Source of the DNA: Alphaproteobacteria bacterium
GTDB lineage: Bacteria > Pseudomonadota > Alphaproteobacteria > UBA7887
Direction of reading: 5' to 3'
DNA length: 6,010 bases
Assembly (NCBI GenBank): GCA_028289725.1
Contig: JANQOH010000170.1
Coordinates: 1 to 6,010 of the forward strand
A program made the position numbers and the translations under genes. Below the pieces are notes generated by a model that saw nothing but the letters and a program-made list of their open reading frames with translations, did no database searches and was not told the origin of the DNA. Shown here piece by piece: positions 1 to 5,309 of this stretch. The first letter of the stretch is position 1. Each line of letters starts with the position of its first letter.

Positions 1-1
1 A

Positions 2-418
2 CCGGAACCATCGACACCGGCGCTTCCGGAAGTCACGCCCGCGCCGGAACCGGCGCCGCCACCAGCCGCGCGCGCGCCGGTCACCGGGCGCGAAGCGGAG
101 ACTGGGCCTGTGTTCGGCGTGCCCCAGGTTATCGATACCGGAACCTTGCGATTCGCTTCGCGCACGGTGCGCCTGGTCGGCGTGCGCGGCGAGGCGGGAT
201 CCCACGCGCGCGAAATGAACGGTTATATCGGTGGCCGGGAAGTCGATTGTGTCCCGTTTGGGCGCGCCGCGTACCGGTGCGAACTTGACGGATATGACCT
301 CTCGGAAGTCGTTCTTTTCAACGGCGGCGCCCGTGCGAGCGATGATGCACCGCAATATTTGCGGGCGGCGGAGGCACGTGCGCGGGCCGACCGCGTGGGC
401 ATTTGGGGCGGTCGCTGA
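2..418 (+). CDS. Thermonuclease-fold (SNase-like) protein with proline-rich linker, 5'-truncated by window edge; probably catalytically degenerate
   Basis: The reading frame is open from base 2 to the TGA at 416-418 (138 visible residues) with no convincing start, so the gene begins left of the window. A GTG at 110 is an in-frame codon inside the protein, not a likely start, because the frame upstream has clear Pro/Ala/Glu-rich linker composition (visible residues 1-26). Residues 41-138 resemble the staphylococcal-nuclease fold: VIDTGTLRF, then VRLVGV, then FGRAAYRCELDG, then YLRAAEARARA and a closing GIWGG. By alignment from memory, Arg35 and Arg87 of the Staphylococcus enzyme are kept (visible R57 and R88), but the DGDT motif reads DTGT, so Asp21 is lost. 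The Asp40-Thr-Pro-Glu43 segment reads RGEA, so the calcium and base residues are missing or shifted. The fold call is good and nuclease activity is doubtful. A linker of this kind often follows a membrane anchor or signal peptide, which would lie outside the window. Confidence 0.72.
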   Translation, partial: PEPSTPALPEVTPAPEPAPPPAARAPVTGREAETGPVFGVPQVIDTGTLRFASRTVRLVGVRGEAGSHAREMNGYIGGREVDCVPFGRAAYRCELDGYDLSEVVLFNGGARASDDAPQYLRAAEARARADRVGIWGGR

Positions 419-443
419 CCCCAGGATCAAAGGGCGGCATGGA

Positions 444-473
444 TTGAATCCGGCGGTCAGACCTGTTTAGCAT
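444..473 (+). promoter_or_regulatory. Possible sigma70-type promoter for the lipoprotein gene
   Basis: TTGAAT at 444-449 (4 of 6 to TTGACA) lies 18 bases before TAGCAT at 468-473 (4 of 6 to TATAAT). A CATAAT at 471-476 is a better -10, but it would leave a 21-base spacer. The site falls in the 91-base gap after the upstream gene and about 36 bases before the lipoprotein start. The match is weak and is supported mainly by position. Confidence 0.25.
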
Positions 474-497
474 AATGGCGGTGAGGGGCCAGAAAGT

Positions 498-503
498 GGG
501 AGG
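498..503 (+). promoter_or_regulatory. Shine-Dalgarno site deciding the lipoprotein start
   Basis: GGGAGG ends 6 bases before the ATG at 510, which is ideal spacing. Two other ATGs, at 505 and 514, share another frame that closes at the TAG of 538-540. Only the ATG at 510 gives a lipoprotein signal peptide, so it is the start. Confidence 0.75.
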
Positions 504-509
504 CATGAA

Positions 510-1001
510 ATGCATGCGATTTTGCGCGGTTGCGCGATAGTTGGCCTCATTGGCGGTCTGACCGCCTGTGGCACAACGCCGGAAGAGCGCGGCATCACGG
601 GCGCCGGATTGGGCGCGGCGGGCGGCGCGATCATCGGCGCGGTCACCGGATTGACGGTTCTCGAAGCGGCGCTGATTGGGACAGGGGTTGGCGGCGTTAC
701 GGGTTTGTTGACCGATGAGAATACGCTCGATCTCGGCGAACCGATTTGGGAAACGCTGGGATTGACCTCGCGCAAGCAACCTCAGAAATCGAGTTGGTCG
801 GAACCGAAGAAATCGAGCAGCGTGGCTCAGGCCCAAACGGCGCTTTCCAAATTGGGATACCGGCCGGGTCCGGTCGACGGGATCATGGGGCCGAAAACCC
901 GCAGCGCCATCGAAGAGTACCAGTTTGACAAAGGGCTGTCCGTCGACGGGCGGCTGACGGCGTCTTTGTCTCAGCAGCTGCAGAGCGACGCCACTTTCTG
1001 A
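510..1001 (+). CDS. Small lipoprotein with glycine-zipper segment and C-terminal peptidoglycan-binding (PG_binding_1) domain
   Basis: This 163-residue protein starts with a type II signal peptide: one Arg in the n-region, a hydrophobic core at residues 8-17, and lipobox LTAC at 17-20, with Cys20 the lipidated residue. The mature form would be 144 residues, and GT after the cysteine suggests outer-membrane sorting. Residues 28-66 are rich in Gly/Ala with recurring GxxxG spacing (glycine zipper, as in Rick_17kDa/YMGG-type lipoproteins), which could insert in or lie against a membrane. A polar Ser/Lys linker covers about 86-103. Residues 104-157 match PG_binding_1: a helix with LSKLGY, the P-x-DGIMGPKT turn, AIEEYQ, and GLSVDG. 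The layout suggests a structural tether between outer membrane and cell wall; no hydrolase domain is visible. It is probably transcribed alone and faces the convergent operon on the right. Signal peptide and PG-binding calls are strong; the cellular role is inferred. Confidence 0.85.
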   Translation: MHAILRGCAIVGLIGGLTACGTTPEERGITGAGLGAAGGAIIGAVTGLTVLEAALIGTGVGGVTGLLTDENTLDLGEPIWETLGLTSRKQPQKSSWSEPKKSSSVAQAQTALSKLGYRPGPVDGIMGPKTRSAIEEYQFDKGLSVDGRLTASLSQQLQSDATF

Positions 1002-1081
1002 ATTGGTTTCCGGGCGAACACAGTCATCGGGGTGAGAATCGCCGTGCCGGCCCCATTAATCAGATTTGACTGGCGCACGGA

Positions 1082-2260
1082 TTAGCCGCGCGCTAGCAGC
1101 CGGATGCCTTCTTCAAGGCCTTTGATGGTCAGCGGGAACATGCGGTCTGCCATCAGTTCGCGGACCATCTGGATCGAATGGGTGTAGTCCCAATATTCGC
1201 GCGGCTCGGGGTTGAGCCAGATGGCTGACGAATAGACGTCCAGCATGCGGGTCAGCCAAACCTGTCCCGCCTCTTCGTTCCAATGCTCGACACTGCCGCC
1301 GGGATACGCGATTTCGTACGGGCTCATGCTCGCATCGCCCACGAAGATCAGCTTGTAATCGGCCGGGTAGGTGTGGAGCACATCCCAGGTGCCGATCCGT
1401 TCGGCATGCCGCCGGCTATTGTCTTTCCACAACGTCTCATAGGGGCAATTGTGGAAATAGAAATACTCGAGATGCTTGAACTCGGCGCGGGCCGCTGAAA
1501 AAAGTTCCTCGCACGTCCGCGTGTGCACGTTCATTGAGCCGCCGACATCGAGGCAAAGAAGCACCTTTACATTGTTGTGCCGTTCCGGGCGCATTTTCAG
1601 GTCGAGCCAGCCGCCATTATCGGCGGTTGCCTTGATCGTGCCGTTCAAATCCAACTCATTGTCCGCGCCGTCACGGACGAATTGCCGCAGACGGCGAAGC
1701 GCGACTTTGATATTGCGCGTCCCGATCACCACCGAGTCGTCGAGGTTCTTATATTCGCGCTTGTCCCAGACTTTGACCGCGCTGCGCCGACGGCCTTCGT
1801 CTTGGCCAATGCGGATCCCTTCTGGATGATCCCCATAGGCGCCAAACGGTGAGGTACCGCCGGTGCCGATCCATTTATTGCCGCCTTGGTGGCGACCTTG
1901 CTGTTCCGCGAGCCGCTCCTTGAGCGTCTCCATGAGCTTTTCCCAGCCCAGTTTCTCAAGCTCGGCGCGCTCCTCCGGCGTCAGGAGTTTCTCGATCTCC
2001 CGGCGCAGCCATTCTTCCGGAATTTCGGCGAAAAGCGCTTCCGTAATCGACTCAATGCCTTTGAAAAATTCGCCAAACGCCTGATCGAACTTGTCGAAGT
2101 TGCGTTCGTCTTTCACCAAGGCGGCGCGGCTCAGATAGTAAAAATCGTCGACACTGTAGCCAGCGACGCCAGCCTGCACGCCCTCAAGCAGCGTCAGATA
2201 TTCGCGGAGCGTGACCGGAACCTTGGCGTTGCGAAGCTTGAGGAAAAAATCAACAAACAT
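1082..2260 (-). CDS. CoxE-type von Willebrand factor A (VWA) domain protein, partner of the MoxR ATPase
   Basis: The protein has 392 residues, matching the usual size of this CoxE-like VWA group. The N-terminal part (1-125) is helical: it opens MFVDFFLKLRNAKVPV, then VDDFYYLSR at 37-45 and a charged Glu/Lys-rich region at 80-120 typical of the family. A Gly-rich loop at about 126-155 leads to the VWA domain, roughly residues 230-392. Its metal site (MIDAS) reads D238-V-G-G-S242, with Gly where the classic DxSxS motif has Ser; D309 in VGDASMSPYE is a likely further metal ligand. No signal peptide or membrane helix is seen, so it is cytoplasmic. Family knowledge: such proteins bind a MoxR AAA+ ATPase and connect it to client proteins for cofactor insertion or activation. 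It is the last gene of the moxR-GNAT-VWA cluster. Its start is fixed by an AGAAGG site 8 bases upstream that overlaps the stop of the acetyltransferase gene. The client is unknown. Confidence 0.88.
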   Translation of the reverse strand: MFVDFFLKLRNAKVPVTLREYLTLLEGVQAGVAGYSVDDFYYLSRAALVKDERNFDKFDQAFGEFFKGIESITEALFAEIPEEWLRREIEKLLTPEERAELEKLGWEKLMETLKERLAEQQGRHQGGNKWIGTGGTSPFGAYGDHPEGIRIGQDEGRRRSAVKVWDKREYKNLDDSVVIGTRNIKVALRRLRQFVRDGADNELDLNGTIKATADNGGWLDLKMRPERHNNVKVLLCLDVGGSMNVHTRTCEELFSAARAEFKHLEYFYFHNCPYETLWKDNSRRHAERIGTWDVLHTYPADYKLIFVGDASMSPYEIAYPGGSVEHWNEEAGQVWLTRMLDVYSSAIWLNPEPREYWDYTHSIQMVRELMADRMFPLTIKGLEEGIRLLARG

Positions 2261-2268
2261 AGGCGTTG

Positions 2269-2274
2269 CCTTCT
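2269..2274 (-). promoter_or_regulatory. Shine-Dalgarno site of the VWA gene, overlapping the GNAT stop codon
   Basis: On the minus strand AGAAGG lies 8 bases before the ATG at 2260. It shares two bases with the TAG stop (2275-2273) of the acetyltransferase gene. A ribosome finishing the upstream gene would sit on this site, which suggests translational coupling. Confidence 0.6.
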
Positions 2275-2746
2275 AGGCGTCGGCAGTTTCCGACAGGCGC
2301 AATTCCAAACGCGGTAAGACGCGGCCTGGAATGCTGACCGACCGCGCTTCGCCAATCCTACGGCAGCCCATGGCGCGATAGAAACCCTCGGCTTGCGGGT
2401 CGCTTTCAATATTGAGTCGATCCGCGCCGCGGCGCTTCGCCTCGTCCGCCATATGCGTCCAAAGCGCACGGCCGACGCCGGTGCCCATCGCGTCCGGTCG
2501 CACGAAGAAGAGCTCGACTTCGCCCGTGCCGTCTTCAACGTCGAGGCGGTAAAATCCGGCCGCGTCAGCGCCTTTCGTCGCAACCCAAACTTCGCCCGCC
2601 GCGATCTGGTCCGCCGTGACCGTTAGCTCATCTCGGCACGCGGTCATAAAAGCGCTGTCATAGCCCCAATGCGCTTTCGATTGCAGCGCCAGGTCGCTTA
2701 GCAGGTCCGTTTCGGTCGCCTTGGCTGGTCGGATCGTGACTGTCAT
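2273..2746 (-). CDS. GNAT-family N-acetyltransferase, substrate unknown
   Basis: This 157-residue protein is a complete single GNAT domain. It begins TVTIRPAKATETD (strand 1 and the following loop). The central strand ELFFVRPD at 78-85 is followed by the acetyl-CoA pyrophosphate loop MGTGVGRAL at 87-95. The usual Arg/Gln at the head of that loop is Met87, a variant seen in many small GNATs. The last part has EGFYRAMGCRRIGEARS at 120-136, where Tyr123 sits at the usual general-acid position, then a PGRVLPRLEL ending. Acetyl-CoA is the expected donor; the acceptor cannot be read from sequence. The gene lies 9 bases after moxR and 12 before the VWA gene on the same strand, so it is part of their transcript. 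No clear Shine-Dalgarno precedes its ATG, so coupling to moxR translation is likely. It might modify a component or client of the MoxR-VWA pair, or simply be a resident gene; the second cannot be excluded. Confidence 0.85.
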   Translation of the reverse strand: MTVTIRPAKATETDLLSDLALQSKAHWGYDSAFMTACRDELTVTADQIAAGEVWVATKGADAAGFYRLDVEDGTGEVELFFVRPDAMGTGVGRALWTHMADEAKRRGADRLNIESDPQAEGFYRAMGCRRIGEARSVSIPGRVLPRLELRLSETADA

Positions 2747-2755
2747 CGCGTTCGG

Positions 2756-3604
2756 TTACGATCGTCCTTCACGACGCGCGAGAAACGCCAATCGCTCGAA
2801 CAAATGCACGTCCTGTTCGTTCTTGAGCAACGCGCCGTAAAGTGGCGGGATCGCTTTCGCCTTGTCGGTGGTTCGGAGCGTCTCCGGATCGATGTCTTCT
2901 GCCAGCAGAAGCTTGATCCAATCGAGCAGCTCTGAGGTAGTTGGCTTTTTTTTCAAGCCCGGCACTTCGCGCACTTCATAGAACGCGCCCAGCGCTTCCT
3001 TCAGCAACGCTTTCTTAATCCCGGGATAATGCACGTCGACGATTCGCGCCATGGTGTCGGCGTCCGGGAACGCGATGTAGTGGAAGAAGCAGCGGCGCAG
3101 GAATGCGTCGGGCAGCTCCTTTTCATTATTAGAGGTGATGACCACGATCGGCCGTTGTCGCGCCTGGACGGTTTGCTTGGTTTCGTAGACGAAGAACTCC
3201 ATGCGATCGAGCTCGAGCAGTAGATCGTTTGGGAACTCGATATCCGCCTTGTCGATCTCGTCAATCAGAAGCACCGGTGCGTTATCCGAATCGAAGGCGT
3301 CCCATAGCTTGCCGCGCTCGATATAGTTGGCGATATCTTTCACCCGGTCATCGCCCAACTGACCGTCGCGCAGCCGCGCCACGGCATCATATTCGTAAAG
3401 GCCCTGCTGCGCCGTCGTCGTGGACTTGATGTGCCAGCGGATCAGCTCTTTGTCCAAGGCGCTCGCGATTTCCTCGGCTAGCATCGTTTTGCCGGTGCCG
3501 GGTTCGCCTTTGACCAAAAGCGGCCTTTGCAGCGTGATGGCGGCGTTCACCGCCACCATCAAGTCTTCGGTCGCGACGTAAGTATCAGTGCCCGCAAATT
3601 TCAT
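2756..3604 (-). CDS. MoxR-family AAA+ ATPase
   Basis: The protein has 282 residues when started at the ATG of 3604 (MKFAGTDTYVATEDL), the usual beginning and length for this group. The frame stays open upstream to 3850, but that part is Arg-rich, has no family similarity and lies over the divergent promoter region, so I exclude it. Walker A is GEPGTGKT at 33-40 and Walker B LLIDEID at 112-118. Sensor 1 is ITSNN at 156-160. The Arg pair R170-R171 in FLRRCFFHY is the likely arginine finger, and PTTSELLDW at 221-229 covers the sensor 2 region. MoxR ATPases form hexamers that use ATP to remodel clients together with a VWA protein; known pairs activate CO dehydrogenase, nitric oxide reductase or Rubisco. 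The expected VWA partner is two genes downstream. A GAGAAGG sits 15 bases before the ATG, rather far, so initiation may be modest or may depend on structure. It is first in the three-gene operon and cytoplasmic. Confidence 0.9.
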   Translation of the reverse strand: MKFAGTDTYVATEDLMVAVNAAITLQRPLLVKGEPGTGKTMLAEEIASALDKELIRWHIKSTTTAQQGLYEYDAVARLRDGQLGDDRVKDIANYIERGKLWDAFDSDNAPVLLIDEIDKADIEFPNDLLLELDRMEFFVYETKQTVQARQRPIVVITSNNEKELPDAFLRRCFFHYIAFPDADTMARIVDVHYPGIKKALLKEALGAFYEVREVPGLKKKPTTSELLDWIKLLLAEDIDPETLRTTDKAKAIPPLYGALLKNEQDVHLFERLAFLARREGRS

Positions 3605-3644
3605 AGAGTTCGTCCATCGCCTTCTCGCCCATCTGTTGGCGCGC

Positions 3645-3673
3645 ACCATTGGATGGATGACGGCCAAGGTCAA
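3645..3673 (-). promoter_or_regulatory. Weak candidate promoter for the moxR-GNAT-VWA operon
   Basis: On the minus strand TTGACC (3673-3668, 5 of 6 to the -35 consensus) is followed after 17 bases by AATGGT (3650-3645), a poor -10 with 3 of 6 matches. It lies about 40 bases before the moxR ATG. The -35 is good and the -10 is not, so this is tentative. Confidence 0.2.
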
Positions 3674-3677
3674 GCTT

Positions 3678-3690
3678 CGGCTCCAAGCCG
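3678..3690. repeat. Short perfect inverted repeat in the divergent intergenic region
   Basis: CGGCT, a 3-base gap (CCA), then AGCCG forms a 5-bp perfect inverted repeat between the two divergent genes. It lies just upstream of the candidate -35 of the minus-strand operon and about 28 bases before the -10 of the amidase gene. It could be an operator half-site pair or chance in GC-rich DNA. Confidence 0.25.
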
Positions 3691-3714
3691 GCTCTCGCGG
3701 CGCGACCCGGCCGC

Positions 3715-3723
3715 TGGTATAGT
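3715..3723 (+). promoter_or_regulatory. Extended -10 promoter element upstream of the amidase gene
   Basis: TGGTATAGT matches the extended -10 pattern TGnTATAAT in all but one defined base. No good -35 is seen 16-19 bases upstream, as is common for extended -10 promoters. Transcription would start near 3730, leaving a leader of about 34 bases that carries the GGGGAG ribosome site at 3751-3756. Confidence 0.45.
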
Positions 3724-3750
3724 CCATGCCGGATTCGACCGGTGCAGTGT

Positions 3751-3756
3751 GGGGAG
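3751..3756 (+). promoter_or_regulatory. Shine-Dalgarno site deciding the amidase start
   Basis: GGGGAG ends 7 bases before the ATG at 3764. The frame is open as far back as 3527, but that extension runs over the 5' end of the divergent moxR gene and has no recognisable protein sequence. The site and the Tat signal that follows it fix the start at 3764. Confidence 0.7.
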
Positions 3757-3763
3757 CGTTTTC

Positions 3764-5284
3764 ATGATCGATCAGATTTTGGTTTCGCGTCGGCAAGCCA
3801 TTCTGGGGGCTGCGGCGAGCGCATTCGCCTTGGCCGCTGCCATGCGTCAAGGGGCTCTAGCCGCCTTGTCGGACGACAAATATGCCTGGACGACGGCACG
3901 GCCCGCGATTCAGGCGCTCAAAGCAGGCCGGACGACCGCGCGCGACTACGCGGAGTCTCTTATGAGTCGCGCGGATAAGCTGGCGAATCTGAACGCTTTC
4001 ATCACTCAAGATAAGTCGGTGGTGCGCGCGGCCGCCGATGCCGTCGATCAGCGGATGGCCGATGGGGAGGATGTCGGCCCGCTCTATGGGCTGCCGTTCT
4101 GCCTCAAGGACAATATCAACACCACTGACATGCCGACGACCGCCGGGACCGTGGCATTGAAGGGCTGGTATCCGCCGGCCGACGCACCCGTCGCGGCCAA
4201 ATTGCGCGCGGCGAACGGGGTGATGATCGGCAAAACCAACATGCATGAGTTGGCATTCGGCATCACCAGCAACAATGCGGCCTATGGCGCCGTGCGCAAT
4301 CCCTATGTGCAAGGGGCGATACCCGGCGGATCGAGCGGCGGGACAGCGGCAGCGGTGGCCGCCGGGCTTGCGCCGGTCGGACTCGGTTCGGACACTGGCG
4401 GCTCCTGTCGTATTCCGGCCGCACTTTGCGGGTGTGTTGGCTTTCGGCCGACGCTCGGGCGCTACAGCCAAGACGGCATCGTGCCGATTTCGACGACGCG
4501 CGATACCGCGGGTCCTTTCGCCCGCGCCGTCGATGATGTGGTTCTGATCGATCAGATTTGTGCCACCGAGAAACCCGAGATCATGCAGGTGCCGTTGGAC
4601 GGCGTACGCATCGGTGTTCCACGCGCATATTTCTACGACAATCTCGATCCGGATGTTGCTGCGCTAACGAATAATGCGCTGAATACGTTGAGCAATGCGG
4701 GCGCGGATTTGGTGGAAGTGGATATCCCCAATCTCGTCGATCTTAACAATGCGGTGTCGTTCCCGATCGCACTTTATGAAGTGCTGCGTGAACTGAGCGC
4801 TTACCTATACAAAAATGGCAGCCGCTTGACCGTGTCCGAGCTCGTGTCGCAAGTTGCGGGCGCCGGCGAAAAAGGCATTCTCGGTTCGCAAATGGGGCCC
4901 GATGCGGTGCCCGCCGTGGCATACCGCCAAGCGATGGGCGATGGGCGGCCCAAGCTGATCGCGGCCTACGAATCTTACTTCGCCGACAATAATCTTTCAG
5001 CCTTGGTGGTCCCGACAACGCCCTTGCCGGCGCGGCCGATCGGCCAAGAGGAAACGGTGGAGCTGAATGGCGAGCAGGTGCCCACTTTCTTCACCTATAT
5101 CCGCAACACCGATCCGCCGAGCAATGCTGGCGTGCCGTGCATCAGCGTTCCGGCCGGCGTGACGGGCAACCAACTACCCGTCGGAGTCGAATTCGTCGGA
5201 CCGACCAATTCCGATGCCCGTCTGTTGGGGATTGCCAGGGCCTACGAAAAAGCACGTGGCAATTTGCCGCAGCCGCGTCTTTAG
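3764..5284 (+). CDS. Tat-exported amidase-signature hydrolase (indoleacetamide/mandelamide hydrolase-like)
   Basis: The protein has 506 residues. It begins with a twin-arginine signal: S8-R9-R10-Q-A-I-L, a hydrophobic stretch to about residue 26, and a likely signal peptidase site after ALA at 31-33. Export to the periplasm in folded form is expected. The mature part is an amidase-signature enzyme that hydrolyses a carboxylic amide to acid and ammonia. All three catalytic residues are present: Lys115 in PFCLKDN, the cis-serine Ser190 in PGGSSGG, and the nucleophile Ser214 in DTGGSCRIP. Motifs such as GKTNMHELAFGITSNN (156-171) and ISTTRDTAGPFARAV (242-256) point to the indoleacetamide/mandelamide hydrolase branch rather than GatA, whose usual partners gatB/gatC are absent. 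Substrate is not proven. Cysteines at 113, 215, 222 and 224 cluster near the active site. panB follows after 25 bases on the same strand, so co-transcription is possible. An extended -10 at 3715-3723 may drive it. Confidence 0.87.
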   Translation: MIDQILVSRRQAILGAAASAFALAAAMRQGALAALSDDKYAWTTARPAIQALKAGRTTARDYAESLMSRADKLANLNAFITQDKSVVRAAADAVDQRMADGEDVGPLYGLPFCLKDNINTTDMPTTAGTVALKGWYPPADAPVAAKLRAANGVMIGKTNMHELAFGITSNNAAYGAVRNPYVQGAIPGGSSGGTAAAVAAGLAPVGLGSDTGGSCRIPAALCGCVGFRPTLGRYSQDGIVPISTTRDTAGPFARAVDDVVLIDQICATEKPEIMQVPLDGVRIGVPRAYFYDNLDPDVAALTNNALNTLSNAGADLVEVDIPNLVDLNNAVSFPIALYEVLRELSAYLYKNGSRLTVSELVSQVAGAGEKGILGSQMGPDAVPAVAYRQAMGDGRPKLIAAYESYFADNNLSALVVPTTPLPARPIGQEETVELNGEQVPTFFTYIRNTDPPSNAGVPCISVPAGVTGNQLPVGVEFVGPTNSDARLLGIARAYEKARGNLPQPRL

Positions 5285-5295
5285 CGGGTTGGCTT

Positions 5296-5300
5296 AGGGA
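5296..5300 (+). promoter_or_regulatory. Shine-Dalgarno site of panB
   Basis: AGGGA ends 9 bases before the ATG at 5310, within the 25-base gap after the amidase stop. The spacing is slightly long but usable, and no better start lies near the conserved N-terminus. Confidence 0.5.
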
Positions 5301-5309
5301 CGCACGACA

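Noticed and set aside
410..420. GGTC-GCT-GACC hairpin over the stop codon of the SNase-like gene
   Set aside because: It is a 4-bp stem with no T tract, expected by chance in GC-rich sequence.
505..540. Overlapping 11-codon frame from the ATG at 505
   Set aside because: It starts only 1 base after the Shine-Dalgarno, encodes nothing recognisable, and the ATG at 510 is well placed for the lipoprotein.
318..836. A 172-codon open frame on the minus strand across the SNase-like and lipoprotein genes
   Set aside because: It is Arg/Pro-rich with no recognisable domain and lies antisense to two genes with clear protein families; it is a GC-rich shadow.
1002..1081. Possible terminator in the convergent gap (GCCG-TGC-CGGC at 1041-1051)
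   Set aside because: The stem is only 4 bp and no T run follows on either strand, so an intrinsic terminator is not supported.
1886..2317. A 143-codon plus-strand frame opposite the VWA gene
   Set aside because: It is antisense to the conserved N-terminal half of the VWA protein, with no start signal or family.
3527..3763. N-terminal extension of the amidase to 3527
   Set aside because: It would run antisense into the 5' end of moxR; the Tat signal and GGGGAG site place the start at 3764.
3605..3850. N-terminal extension of moxR to an upstream start at 3850, or to the ATG at 3649
   Set aside because: The extension is unlike MoxR proteins, overlaps the divergent amidase start, and the ATG at 3649 has no Shine-Dalgarno; MKFAGTDTYVAT is the family start.
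3857..4471. A 204-codon minus-strand frame inside the amidase gene
   Set aside because: It overlaps the catalytic core of the amidase, is rich in Arg/Gly/His, and has no domain or ribosome site.
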